Notes under the pieces: generated by a model
The model's database searches: none
Told to the model about the DNA's origin: nothing
The model's input: only the letters and a program-made list of their open reading frames with translations
Made by a program: the position numbers and the translations under genes
In this document: positions 35,694 to 43,903 of the stretch, in pieces
Position numbering within the stretch: position 1 is the first letter of the stretch
How the letters are laid out: the number at the start of each line of letters is the position of its first letter
DNA from: an uncultured Helcococcus sp.
Lineage (GTDB): Bacteria; Bacillota; Clostridia; Tissierellales; Peptoniphilaceae
Length of the DNA stretch: 62,501 nucleotides
Assembly (NCBI GenBank): GCA_937926545.1
Contig: CALAZW010000086.1
Span: 1-62,501, forward strand
Reading direction: 5' to 3'

Positions 35694-36179
35694 ATGAGTA
35701 AAATAATAAATTTTTTAAAGACACACTTATCTAAAGAATTGGCAGTGATAATAATATCCATGTTACCAATTGTAGAGTTGAGAGGGGCCATCCCCATAGG
35801 AGTTTCTCTTGGATTGGGCATGAAGAAGTCCTTCATCTTGTCTTATCTGGGTAGCATAGTACCTTCCATATTTATCATTCTATTGATCAATTGGGTATTT
35901 AAGTTATTGAGCCATATAGGATTTTTTGAAAGGTTAATTAAAAAGATTAATGAAAAAACCTTGGCTAAAAGTGATCAAATCCAAAAATACGGCTATTGGG
36001 GACTCTTAATATTTGTAGCCATTCCTTTACCAGGAACGGGAGTTTGGTCAGGCAGTTTGGTTTCTGTTCTCTTAGATTTAGACAAGAAGAAATCATTTCT
36101 TATAATAGCCCTAGGTAACCTTATAGCAGGATTGATTATGGCAGCCATAAGTGGATCAATTTATGCGATATTAAATTAA
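35694..36179 (+). CDS. Small multidrug-export family membrane protein (COG2426)
   Basis: 161 aa with about four membrane segments. The family motif ELRGAIPIGVSLGLG is near residue 25 and AIPLPGTGVWSGSL near residue 105. COG2426/PF06695 proteins are named after putative small multidrug export; the substrate is not known. The ATG at 35694 follows AAGGTGG; upstream in-frame starts lie in the promoter. Confidence 0.87.
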   Translation: MSKIINFLKTHLSKELAVIIISMLPIVELRGAIPIGVSLGLGMKKSFILSYLGSIVPSIFIILLINWVFKLLSHIGFFERLIKKINEKTLAKSDQIQKYGYWGLLIFVAIPLPGTGVWSGSLVSVLLDLDKKKSFLIIALGNLIAGLIMAAISGSIYAILN

Positions 36180-36182
36180 AGG

Positions 36183-36208
36183 AAAACACCGAAAAGGTGT
36201 TTTTTTAT
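36183..36208 (+). terminator. Rho-independent terminator
   Basis: AAAACACC / GGTGTTTT with a GAAAA loop and a T run. Confidence 0.87.
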
Positions 36209-36312
36209 TGCTTAAATATCTATCAACTACATGACTATATATTATTTAGAATAATTATACAGCGCGTAAGTGAAAAATTTTTATAAAAATACATAATAGC
36301 CATAATTTTAAC

Positions 36313-36377
36313 TTTTTCTTGCTTCTTGTCAACTATTTTTTTATTAAATAGATTATAGAAAAGACAAGAAAGAAAAA
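36313..36377. repeat. Imperfect inverted repeat in gene-free gap
   Basis: TTTTTCTT-GCT-TCTTGTC (36313-36330) against GACAAGAAAGAAAAA (36363-36377): 15 bp with a 3-base bulge around a 32-base A+T-rich loop. The gap 36209-36427 between terminators holds no gene. Function unknown; the homopurine/homopyrimidine arms make chance more likely than usual. Confidence 0.45.
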
Positions 36378-36427
36378 ATCATCTAAGACAGACTCAGTTT
36401 TTATTTTTTTATCTTTACTCTTGTTAA

Positions 36428-36457
36428 AATAAAAAAAAGGCCTCATAAGAAGCCTTT
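36428..36457 (-). terminator. Terminator of nagB
   Basis: On the - strand: AAAGGCTTC / GAGGCCTTT (9 bp with one U-G), TTAT loop, then a T run. Confidence 0.85.
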
Positions 36458-36467
36458 ATTTCTTTAA

Positions 36468-37196
36468 TTAGTCAAGTAAGCTAGCAGCTGCCTCATCTAC
36501 AATTATTTTAACATTTGGATGCAGTTTCAACATGCTGGCTGGTATCATAGTATTTATAAAATCGTTTTTAAGAGCTTTTATAGCCTTGGCCTTGTTTTCG
36601 CCTGAAGCAAGTAAAATTATCTCCTCAGCCTTAAAAATAGAGCCTATTCCCATTGATACAGCCTTAGTAGGCACATCTTCTTTAGATTCAAAGAATCTGG
36701 AGTTTGCGTCTATCGTTTCTTCTGTTAAGTCTGTTACGTGGGTATAGATATCTAATCTAGAAGCTGGTTCATTAAAGCCTATATGGGCATTTGTACCAAT
36801 TCCTAATATTTGTAGATCTATTCCACCTAAACTGTCAATTTTCTTTTCATAATTTTTACATTCTTCTTCTAAATCTTCAGCAACACCATTAGGCACGTAG
36901 GTATTGGCCTTGTCTATATCAACATGGGCAAATAGATTTTTATTCATAAAGTATCTATAACTTTGGTCATGAACACCTTCAAGTCCTATGTACTCATCTA
37001 AGTTAACAGATTTAACATTTTTAAATGAAACTTCCTTGTTTTTATTCATTTCAATTAAGTTTTTATAGGTTTTTTCAGGAGTTGAACCAGTAGCTAGGCC
37101 AAGAACCATATCTTGTTTAGCGTTTATTCTTTCCTTGATCAATTTTGCAGCATATGCACTCATTTCTTCATAATCTTTAAGTATTATAAATTCCAT
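36468..37196 (-). CDS. nagB: Glucosamine-6-phosphate deaminase
   Basis: Converts glucosamine 6-phosphate to fructose 6-phosphate and ammonia. 242 aa. LGLATGSTPEKTY binds phosphate, NLDEYIGL carries the catalytic Asp, and GIGTNAHIGFNEP the His/Glu pair. The ATG at 37196 has GGAGG upstream. It is a single-gene unit; nagA is not nearby. Confidence 0.96.
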   Translation of the reverse strand: MEFIILKDYEEMSAYAAKLIKERINAKQDMVLGLATGSTPEKTYKNLIEMNKNKEVSFKNVKSVNLDEYIGLEGVHDQSYRYFMNKNLFAHVDIDKANTYVPNGVAEDLEEECKNYEKKIDSLGGIDLQILGIGTNAHIGFNEPASRLDIYTHVTDLTEETIDANSRFFESKEDVPTKAVSMGIGSIFKAEEIILLASGENKAKAIKALKNDFINTMIPASMLKLHPNVKIIVDEAAASLLD

Positions 37197-37224
37197 AATC
37201 AACCTCCATATATTTTATATAATT

Positions 37225-37233
37225 ATTATAACA
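37225..37233 (-). promoter_or_regulatory. Extended -10 promoter of nagB
   Basis: TGTTATAAT on the - strand, 29 bases before the start codon; no convincing -35. Confidence 0.65.
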
Positions 37234-37243
37234 TAAAAAAAAG

Positions 37244-37277
37244 ACAAAAATTAAAGCCCCACCAGGAGGCGAAGCTT
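37244..37277 (-). terminator. Probable terminator of the tre operon
   Basis: On the - strand GCCTC / GGGGC (5 bp with a U-G) with a CTGGT loop, then TTTAATTTTTG. The stem is short, so this is moderate. Confidence 0.5.
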
Positions 37278-38915
37278 TTAATTTTCAATAACTAAGGATT
37301 GATAGGGCTCTAATGAGTCAATATCAAAGCAAGGATAGTTATTTAATAGGATGTTTGAATTTCTGTACTTTTGTTTCAACTTGTCATCCATAGTATTTTC
37401 TATTTTTTTACCAGAGAAATTGTTTATTACAATCAATGATTTATCATCTATAAATCTTTCGAAGGCATAAATTTTATCTGGTGTTTTTACCGGTTTATAA
37501 AATCCTCTAGATACTAGGGGATTAGTTTTTCTAAGTCTAATTAATTTTTGATAGTGATAGAAGATAGATTTCTTATCTTCTAGGGCCTTTTCATAATTGA
37601 TTTTAGAAAAATCGTTTAATTCCAACCATGGTTTCCCACTTGTAAAACCTGCATTTTTACTAGAATCCCAAGCTAGGGGAGTCCTGCTATTGTCTCTGGA
37701 CCTCTTGGATAATATATAAAGGGCCTCTTCATTGGTTTTTCCTTCTTCCCTTAAGATTTCATAGTAATTAAGACTTTCCACATCCCTATACTGGTCAATG
37801 CTAGTGAAGTAGGGGTCAGTCATTCCAATCTCTTCTCCCTGGTAGATATAGGGAGTTCCCCTTAAAAGATGGGTTATATTGGCCAACATGCTAGCTGTTT
37901 CATAGTGATAATTCTCATCGTCACCAAATCTTGAAATGGCTCTTGGTTGATCATGATTGTTAAAAAACCAGGCTGACCAGCCATTGGACTCTTGCATCCC
38001 CAATTGCCAATCATCAAAGATTTCTTTTAACTCATGCCATCTAACCTTATCAAGATCCCATTTCTTACCATCCTTATAGTCCACCTTAAGATGATGAAAG
38101 CTAAAGGTCATATCCAATTCTTTTTCTTTGGGATTGGTATATAAAATACAATTATCAATGGAAGTTGAAGACATTTCTCCAACAGTTAGGACCTCTTCCA
38201 ATTTGGCCTTTTTTGATAATTCCTTTATATAATCATGGACCTTGGGGCCATCAGTATAAAATCTTCTACCATCTCCTATAAGGTCGTCCTCATATATTTC
38301 CGGCTTAGATATTAGGTTTATAACATCAAATCTAAAACCTTTAACACCCTTATCTTTCCAAAACTTAATTATGTCTACTAATTCATTCCTAAGATCCTCA
38401 TTTTCCCAATTAAGATCTGCCTGAGCCCTATGGAAAAGATGAAGATAGTACTTGTCTAAATCTTCAACATACTCCCAGGCAGGGCCTCCAAACTTAGACA
38501 CCCAATTGGTAGGAGCCTTTCCTTCAACAGGGTCTTTAAATATATAGTAGTCCATATACTTAGGATTTCCCTTTAAGGCTTCTTGGAACCAAGAATGATA
38601 GATGGAGCTATGATTAAATACCATGTCCAACATAATTCCCATACCGAGTTCATCGGCCTCTTTAACCAACTTATTAAAATCATCAAAGTCGCCATATCTA
38701 GGGTCTATTGATTTATAATCATCAACATCATATCCATTATCATGTTGGTGCGATTTAAAAAATGGGGTAATCCAAATCATGTCAACACCTAATTTATTTA
38801 ACTGACCTAGTCTCTTTCGTATTCCATTTAGATCTCCAAAACCATCACCATTGGTATCTTGAAAGGACTTGGGATAAATTTGGTAAACGACCATATCTTT
38901 AAAATCTTTTTTCAT
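37278..38915 (-). CDS. treC: Alpha,alpha-phosphotrehalase (GH13)
   Basis: Cytoplasmic enzyme splitting trehalose 6-phosphate into glucose and glucose 6-phosphate. 545 aa, full GH13 barrel. Catalytic residues: Asp in GFRFDVINL near residue 200, Glu in VGEMSS, Asp in NNHDQPRA near residue 320. The SFHHLKVDY stretch is typical of phosphotrehalases. It overlaps treP by one base (TAATG), so transport and hydrolysis are coupled. An oligo-1,6-glucosidase is the alternative, made unlikely by context. Confidence 0.93.
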   Translation of the reverse strand: MKKDFKDMVVYQIYPKSFQDTNGDGFGDLNGIRKRLGQLNKLGVDMIWITPFFKSHQHDNGYDVDDYKSIDPRYGDFDDFNKLVKEADELGMGIMLDMVFNHSSIYHSWFQEALKGNPKYMDYYIFKDPVEGKAPTNWVSKFGGPAWEYVEDLDKYYLHLFHRAQADLNWENEDLRNELVDIIKFWKDKGVKGFRFDVINLISKPEIYEDDLIGDGRRFYTDGPKVHDYIKELSKKAKLEEVLTVGEMSSTSIDNCILYTNPKEKELDMTFSFHHLKVDYKDGKKWDLDKVRWHELKEIFDDWQLGMQESNGWSAWFFNNHDQPRAISRFGDDENYHYETASMLANITHLLRGTPYIYQGEEIGMTDPYFTSIDQYRDVESLNYYEILREEGKTNEEALYILSKRSRDNSRTPLAWDSSKNAGFTSGKPWLELNDFSKINYEKALEDKKSIFYHYQKLIRLRKTNPLVSRGFYKPVKTPDKIYAFERFIDDKSLIVINNFSGKKIENTMDDKLKQKYRNSNILLNNYPCFDIDSLEPYQSLVIEN

Positions 38916-40339
38916 TATTTTCTTTCCTTTTTACTTAAAATAATTGTTAAAATGAAAGGTACTACTATAGAGATTAACATGGCAATTAAAAACCTTCCCC
39001 AATAGCTAGGTATAATTGATAGGATTCCTGGTAGACCGCCAACCCCAATACCTGCTGCCATTACTCCTGAAGCTACTGAAAATACCGCTGCTATAGATGA
39101 ACCAATCATGGCTGACAAGAAAGGTTTACTATATTTCAAGTTAACACCAAACATGGCAGGTTCTGTAACTCCCAAATAGGCAGAAATTGTTGCAGGAACT
39201 GCTACTTGTTTCAGGGTTTCATCCTTTTTATTTAAGAATATAACTGCAAGAGCAGCTGATCCTTGAGCTATGTTGGATAGGGCGATCATAGGCCAAAGTA
39301 AGGTTCCACCAAATTCATCTACTAAGATCATATCAATAGCATTGGTAGTGTGGTGTAGACCTGTTATTACTAGTGGAGCATATAAAAATCCAAATACACC
39401 TGCAAACAACCATTTAAATGATGATGTTAGGCCTCCATAAACAACCTTGGCAATCCAATCTCCAATTACCCAACCAATAGGACCTAAAATAGCATGGGAT
39501 ATGATTACGGCTATTATAAGTGAAAAGAAGGGTACGAAAATCATGGATATTGCTTCGGGTATAATTTTCTTAAAGAATCTTTCCAGATAGGCCAAAGAAA
39601 ATCCTGCCAACATGGCTGGTATAACTTGTGCCTGATAACCAATCATATTCATTTTTGCAAAACCAAAGTCCCAAAATGGAATTTCTTCAGCTCCTGTAAC
39701 CCCATAGGCATTAAGTAATTGAGGGGATACAAGGGTTATACCTAAAACTATACCTAGAATTTGAGTTGTACCCATCTTTCTAGTTATAGACCAGGTTATT
39801 CCAACTGGTAGGAAGTGGAAAATAGCCTCTCCTATTAACCATAGAAAGTCATATAGTCCCTTCCAAAAATAAGGGTATTGTTGTATCACAGTAACTGTCT
39901 TTTTGCCTGTTTCAGGATCTATCCAAAAACCTATATCACCAATTATGTTTCTAAAACCTAAAATCAAACCTCCTACTATAATTGCTGGAATCAATGGGGC
40001 AAATACCTCTGCTAAATTTGAAGATATTCTTTGCCAAATATTTTGATTTGATTTAGCTTCTTCCTTTACTGCGTCCTTAGACACTCCTTCCATACCTGAA
40101 ACTTCCATAAAATCATTATAGAAATCTTGAACCCTATTGCCAATAATTACTTGAAATTGTCCGGCTTGTGTAAAGCTTCCCTTAACAGAAGGTAACTTTT
40201 CTATTTTTTCGGGGTCTGCTTTAGATGGATCAATTAGGACAAAACGCATTCTAGTTACACAGTGGGTAACAGCCTTAATGTTTTCCTTGCCTCCAACAAA
40301 ATCTAGTAATTGTCGGGCATCAGTCTTAAAATTACTCAT
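38915..40339 (-). CDS. treP: PTS trehalose-specific EIIBC component
   Basis: Imports and phosphorylates trehalose to trehalose 6-phosphate. 474 aa. The EIIB domain is at the N-terminus with the phospho-Cys in VTHCVTRMRF; the EIIC membrane domain follows with about ten segments and the GLHHTTNAID and LGVTEPAMFG motifs. No EIIA is fused or adjacent, so EIIA-Glc-type from elsewhere must serve. The ATG at 40339 follows AGGAGG. Confidence 0.93.
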   Translation of the reverse strand: MSNFKTDARQLLDFVGGKENIKAVTHCVTRMRFVLIDPSKADPEKIEKLPSVKGSFTQAGQFQVIIGNRVQDFYNDFMEVSGMEGVSKDAVKEEAKSNQNIWQRISSNLAEVFAPLIPAIIVGGLILGFRNIIGDIGFWIDPETGKKTVTVIQQYPYFWKGLYDFLWLIGEAIFHFLPVGITWSITRKMGTTQILGIVLGITLVSPQLLNAYGVTGAEEIPFWDFGFAKMNMIGYQAQVIPAMLAGFSLAYLERFFKKIIPEAISMIFVPFFSLIIAVIISHAILGPIGWVIGDWIAKVVYGGLTSSFKWLFAGVFGFLYAPLVITGLHHTTNAIDMILVDEFGGTLLWPMIALSNIAQGSAALAVIFLNKKDETLKQVAVPATISAYLGVTEPAMFGVNLKYSKPFLSAMIGSSIAAVFSVASGVMAAGIGVGGLPGILSIIPSYWGRFLIAMLISIVVPFILTIILSKKERK

Positions 40340-40353
40340 TTTTTCCTCCTTTT

Positions 40354-40368
40354 TCATGTACGTATATG
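40354..40368. promoter_or_regulatory. Probable TreR operator, downstream copy
   Basis: TCATGTACGTATATG, matching the copy at 40386-40400 in 13 of 15 positions; it lies downstream of the transcription start and next to the treP RBS. Confidence 0.7.
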
Positions 40369-40379
40369 TTTACGTCTCA

Positions 40380-40409
40380 ATAATATCATGTACGTATACG
40401 CTTTGTCAA
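40380..40409 (-). promoter_or_regulatory. Promoter of treP-treC
   Basis: On the - strand: consensus -35 TTGACA (40404-40409), 18-bp spacer, -10 TATTAT (40380-40385). The upstream operator copy fills the spacer. Confidence 0.87.
40386..40400. promoter_or_regulatory. Probable TreR operator, spacer copy
   Basis: TCATGTACGTATACG lying between the -35 and -10 of the treP promoter; its repeat is 32 bp away. Assignment to TreR rests on position. Confidence 0.72.
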
Positions 40410-40453
40410 TGGCTAAATCAAGCTATTATAAGAAGTTATACTTTTAAAGTAAA

Positions 40454-40492
40454 CAAAAAAACATCATAGGCCTATCTGGTGGCATATGATGT
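40454..40492 (-). terminator. Terminator of treR, overlapping its last codons
   Basis: On the - strand ACATCATA / TATGATGT (8 bp, perfect), with part of the loop able to pair (TGCC..GGCC), then seven T. It reduces read-through of treR into treP. Confidence 0.85.
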
Positions 40493-41179
40493 AAATTCAA
40501 ATTTATCTGACCTGTGTCTAGACTGGGTTACTTGGAAAAGCTTCTTATCCATAGTATAGGTTTCACTTTTTACTTCTACTATTAAGGTTTCATAGTATAA
40601 ATCAAGAAGTTTTAGATCCTCCTCATTGGGTTGTTCCACTGTAATTATTTTTTCTGAGTAACCTATCTTAAGCCCCAAATCTTCTTCTAAATATTGATAG
40701 ATAGAATGGGCGGCAATATCTTCACTAAGATAGGGGATAAAGCTCATATCAAAATAATCTATGTCTAAAATGATCTTTTCTCCTGCTATATTTCTTACTC
40801 TCTTTACTTCTAAAACCTTATCACTCTTAAGTTTATTATAGATTTTATCAGTCTTATATGTATTGTCCAATTCTTTTATGGAAATAACACTGGTAAATTG
40901 TTCTATATTTCCTTCCTGACTCAACTCCCTAAAACTTCTTATCTTAGAAGTGGGGAAGGTATACTCCTGTCTTTCTAGTACCATAGAAGGTTTACCCTTA
41001 GATTTTTCTATATACTTTTTTTGCGCTAAAAGATTAGTGGCCTTTCTAACTGTATCCCTAGAGCAATCATATATCTTCATAAGTTGAATTTCTGAAGGAA
41101 TATAGTCTCCAGGACTCAAGTCCTTGGTCTTTATAGCACCTTTAAGATCCTCATAAATTTGCTTGTACAAAGGAAGCAT
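40472..41179 (-). CDS. treR: Trehalose operon repressor TreR (GntR/HutC type)
   Basis: 235 aa. N-terminal GntR winged helix (PLYKQIYEDLKGAIK, PSEIQLMKIYDCSRDTVRKA) and C-terminal UTRA ligand-binding domain; the end of the family (SRHRSDKFEFTSYATR region) is typical of TreR, which senses trehalose 6-phosphate. It is upstream of treP in the same direction but has its own terminator and promoter. Confidence 0.92.
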   Translation of the reverse strand: MLPLYKQIYEDLKGAIKTKDLSPGDYIPSEIQLMKIYDCSRDTVRKATNLLAQKKYIEKSKGKPSMVLERQEYTFPTSKIRSFRELSQEGNIEQFTSVISIKELDNTYKTDKIYNKLKSDKVLEVKRVRNIAGEKIILDIDYFDMSFIPYLSEDIAAHSIYQYLEEDLGLKIGYSEKIITVEQPNEEDLKLLDLYYETLIVEVKSETYTMDKKLFQVTQSRHRSDKFEFTSYATR

Positions 41180-41221
41180 AATTTCACCTCGAATTCATAA
41201 TTTTTACTTAACTATGTATAT

Positions 41222-41230
41222 ATTATAACA
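41222..41230 (-). promoter_or_regulatory. Extended -10 promoter of treR
   Basis: TGTTATAAT on the - strand, 43 bases before the treR start; no clear -35. Confidence 0.6.
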
Positions 41231-41253
41231 TATATGAAGAGCTTATTAATAGA

Positions 41254-41262
41254 TGGTATAAT
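41254..41262 (+). promoter_or_regulatory. Extended -10 promoter of the unknown gene
   Basis: TGGTATAAT with -10 at 41257-41262; RBS AAGGAGGTG follows directly before the ATG at 41279. The leader is very short. Confidence 0.6.
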
Positions 41263-41278
41263 CGTAAGGAGGTGAATT

Positions 41279-41680
41279 ATGAAAGTAGAATTAGGACCAT
41301 ATATTATAGAGGTAAAAAAACAAGAAACAAAGGATTATTATGTGATACAAGAAAAATCATTGGAAGAAGCTATCTATAAGATAAATGATCAGGCTAGAGA
41401 TTTCTTATTTGACCTGGGAATAGATTATAGAAAGCCGGCCAGCCTATATAAATATAATGAAGATGATGATTATATTTATTATCGAGGCCATTATAAAATC
41501 CTTGGAGAAAAAATTTCTGGCCCGCAGGCTTATAGATTAGAAATAATTGATGAAGTAGAAAATTATATTTTCACAGGACAAGTCTTACAAGCTTCAGAAG
41601 ATTTTTGTTTTTATCTGGATCAGGACGAAAAAGAAGAATTTATTACACTTGAATTCAATTATATTAGTAAACGACCATAA
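41279..41680 (+). CDS. Hypothetical protein, divergent from treR
   Basis: 133 aa, not recognised. A near-perfect RBS, own promoter and terminator argue it is real. It is soluble-looking: no signal peptide, no membrane segment, rich in Asp, Glu and Tyr (KYNEDDDYIYYRGHYKI in the middle), with alternating beta-type stretches such as YRLEIIDEVENYIF. No cysteine pair or catalytic motif is evident. It is divergent from treR, but no functional link to trehalose can be shown. Confidence 0.8.
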   Translation: MKVELGPYIIEVKKQETKDYYVIQEKSLEEAIYKINDQARDFLFDLGIDYRKPASLYKYNEDDDYIYYRGHYKILGEKISGPQAYRLEIIDEVENYIFTGQVLQASEDFCFYLDQDEKEEFITLEFNYISKRP

Positions 41681-41694
41681 AAAGGTCGTTTTTT
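41670..41694 (+). terminator. Terminator of the unknown gene
   Basis: AACGACC / GGTCGTT with an ATAAAAA loop and T run; it overlaps the stop codon. Confidence 0.85.
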
Positions 41695-41732
41695 CATTTA
41701 AAATTCAAATAAGGGGGTTAAAAAGCGTTTAA

Positions 41733-41768
41733 TTTTATGTCACAAAATAAATATTTTGTGACATAAAA
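41733..41768. repeat. Perfect 17-bp inverted repeat
   Basis: Arm TTTTATGTCACAAAATA (41733-41749) and its exact complement (41752-41768) around a central AA. The RNA would fold into a near-complete hairpin but no T run follows on either strand, so it is not an ordinary terminator. Confidence 0.9.
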
Positions 41769-41791
41769 GGACTGATAAGTTGGGAAATTGG

Positions 41792-42088
41792 TATTTCAAG
41801 CCATTTTCAAGGGGTTTCAGATTTAGATAATTTTGCATATATTCGTGATTAATTAGTAATTTAAATAAATTAACTTTCACTTTTCTTCTCTCGACAAAAA
41901 AATTATGCATCTACTTATATTTTTCTCCTAAAGAATTAAATCTCCAATAATTTTATAATATTTCTATATCTAGATCTATGATCGTTAAATCTTCTTTATA
42001 AGCATAATTTTATTATTAAGGCTCATAAATCCTTACTTGTTCTATTAAAGCTCCTAATCCCTCCTGTAGATGGCTATTTCAAGCCATT
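41792..42088. repeat. Direct repeat of TATTTCAAGCCATT
   Basis: Identical 14-mers at 41792-41805 and 42075-42088, 283 bp apart, in the gene-free region; the second copy is part of a hairpin. Confidence 0.75.
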
Positions 42089-42112
42089 AAGCTCTAAAAC
42101 GCCCTAGGAGCT
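42049..42112. ncRNA. Candidate structured RNA (nested stems)
   Basis: Outer stem AGCTCCTA (42049-42056) / TAGGAGCT (42105-42112) encloses the hairpin ATGGCT (42070-42075) - ATTTCA - AGCCAT (42082-42087). Strand and transcription are unknown; no clear promoter or terminator was found. Confidence 0.3.
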
Positions 42113-42299
42113 CATTTTATTGACCTATCCATGTAATTACATATCTAAAAAGTCGTCTTTTCTTTGTTTTTCTCATTTTCTTTCTAAAATACTAGTTTTG
42201 ATCCTTAGACCACTTTCCCATACTAGGATTTATATTGGTTCCTATAGTTTAGAATATAATTTTCTTAGTCTTCATAAGCTTATAGTAAATTATTTGAAA

Positions 42300-42328
42300 T
42301 AAAAAAGAGCCTCATAAAATGAGACTCT
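42300..42328 (-). terminator. Terminator of rny
   Basis: On the - strand AGAGTCTCAT / ATGAGGCTCT (10 bp with one U-G), TTT loop, then six T. Confidence 0.87.
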
Positions 42329-42335
42329 CTAAAAA

Positions 42336-43874
42336 CTATTTAGCATAATCAATCTGTCTAGTTTCTCTAATAATATTAACTTTTATTTGTCCTGGATATT
42401 CCAGTTCATTTTCAATTTGTTGTGAAATTTCTCTGGCTAAGATTGTCATCTTATCTTCAGATACTTTTTCTGGTTGAACCATAATTCTTATTTCACGTCC
42501 AGCTTGAATTGCAAATGCTTTTTCTACACCATCGTATGAAGTTGCTATATTTTCTAAGCCTTCAAGTCTTTGGATATAGTTTTGTAAGGATTCACGTCTA
42601 GCTCCTGGTCTAGCTGCAGATATTGCATCTGACGCTTGGACTAGCATGGCTTCAACAGTTTCAAACTCAACATCTCCATGATGGGCTTCGATACAGTGTA
42701 AAACTTCTTTTGATTCCTTGTATCTTCTTGCTGCATTAACACCTAATTCAACGTGTGTTCCTTCTACTTCATGGTCTATAGCCTTACCTAGGTCATGTAA
42801 AAGAGCTCCTCGTCTAGCAACTCTAACATTGGCTCCTAGTTCTTCAGCCATCATACCAGCGATATTAGCACATTCTACAGAGTGTTTTAAGACGTTTTGA
42901 CCATAGGATGTTCTAAATTTAAGTTTTCCTAGGATCTTAATTAATTCAGGATGAATCTTGTGAATCTTTGCGTCTTCACAAGCTTGTTCTCCCGCTTCCT
43001 TAATTGATTCGTTAACTTCATCTGTAGCCTTTGCTACCAATTCTTCTATCCTTGTAGGGTGAATTCTTCCGTCTAAAATAAGTTTTTCTAGAGCAACCCT
43101 GGCAATTTCCCTTCTTATAGGGTCAAAGGATGATAGGACTACTGCTTCAGGAGTATCATCAATTATTAGGTCCACTCCGGTTATAGTTTCAAAGGCTCTA
43201 ATGTTTCTACCTTCTCTACCTATTATCCTGCCCTTCATATCGTCATTTGGTAGGGCAACTACAGATACTGTTGATTCAGCAACATGATCTGCAGCGTATC
43301 TTTGAATAGCTGTAGTAATTATTTCCCTTGCTAGTTTTTGAGACTCTTCCTTAGTTCTGTTTTCAAATTCTCTTATTACTAAGGCAGAATCGTGTTCTGC
43401 ATCTTCCTTAACCTGAGTAAGGATAATATCCTTAGCCTGGTCAGTAGTAAGTTCTGAGATTCTCTCTAACTCAACTAATTGATTTTCTAGAGTTTCATCT
43501 ATTTTTCTTTGCTTCTCTTCAATATTTTTAATAGAATTATTTAATTTGTCATTTTTCTTATCGATTCTATCTATCTTTTTATCAAGACTTTCTTCCTTCT
43601 TGATAACTCTATCTTCTAATCTTTTTACCTCAGCTCTGCGTTCCTTGTCCTCATTTTCTTGTTCAAGTCTAAGTTTGAAAATTTCATCCTTAGCTTCCAA
43701 TAAGGCTTCTTTCTTTCTTGTTTCTGCCAACCTGTTGGCGTCTTCAATCATTCTTTTGGAAATTTCTTCCGCTGAGTCTATTTTTGCTTGATCAGCTTTC
43801 TTTTTTATAGCTGATACTATTAAATAGGCTATAATAAATCCTATTACTAAGCCTAGTATTAAATATTTAATCAT
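42336..43874 (-). CDS. rny: Ribonuclease Y
   Basis: Membrane-anchored endoribonuclease that starts mRNA decay. 512 aa. An N-terminal membrane segment (residues about 2-22), long coiled coil (about 30-150), KH domain (GRIIGREGRNIRAFE) and HD metal-dependent catalytic domain (LLHDLGKAIDHE). It follows recA by 29 bases; the ftsK-pgsA-recA-rny order is common in Clostridia. Confidence 0.97.
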   Translation of the reverse strand: MIKYLILGLVIGFIIAYLIVSAIKKKADQAKIDSAEEISKRMIEDANRLAETRKKEALLEAKDEIFKLRLEQENEDKERRAEVKRLEDRVIKKEESLDKKIDRIDKKNDKLNNSIKNIEEKQRKIDETLENQLVELERISELTTDQAKDIILTQVKEDAEHDSALVIREFENRTKEESQKLAREIITTAIQRYAADHVAESTVSVVALPNDDMKGRIIGREGRNIRAFETITGVDLIIDDTPEAVVLSSFDPIRREIARVALEKLILDGRIHPTRIEELVAKATDEVNESIKEAGEQACEDAKIHKIHPELIKILGKLKFRTSYGQNVLKHSVECANIAGMMAEELGANVRVARRGALLHDLGKAIDHEVEGTHVELGVNAARRYKESKEVLHCIEAHHGDVEFETVEAMLVQASDAISAARPGARRESLQNYIQRLEGLENIATSYDGVEKAFAIQAGREIRIMVQPEKVSEDKMTILAREISQQIENELEYPGQIKVNIIRETRQIDYAK

Positions 43875-43903
43875 CTCACACCTCCTAATCTAATGACATA
43901 GAA

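Larger units (their letters stand above)
41695..42299. other. Gene-free region of about 0.6 kb with palindromes
   Basis: No convincing coding sequence on either strand; the longest frame (60 codons at 42120, TTG start) has no RBS and an odd composition. The region holds a 36-bp near-perfect palindrome (41733-41768), a 14-bp direct repeat (41792-41805 and 42075-42088), and nested stems at 42049-42112. It is the longest gene-free stretch in a window where most gaps are under 100 bases. Confidence 0.8.

Noticed and set aside
36209..36427. dif site for Xer recombination near the strand switch
   Set aside because: I compared the region with the Bacillus dif pattern by eye and found only partial arm matches, none better than expected in such A+T-rich DNA.
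37278..38915. Oligo-1,6-glucosidase as the function of the GH13 gene
   Set aside because: The tight overlap with a trehalose-type EIIBC gene, the treR neighbour and the SFHHLKVDY stretch favour phosphotrehalase.
42060..42104. CRISPR array
   Set aside because: Only a single repeat-like unit and one 14-bp echo; no regular repeat-spacer pattern and no cas genes.
42120..42302. 60-codon frame in the gene-free region
   Set aside because: TTG start, no RBS, low-complexity hydrophobic translation and overlap with the rny terminator.
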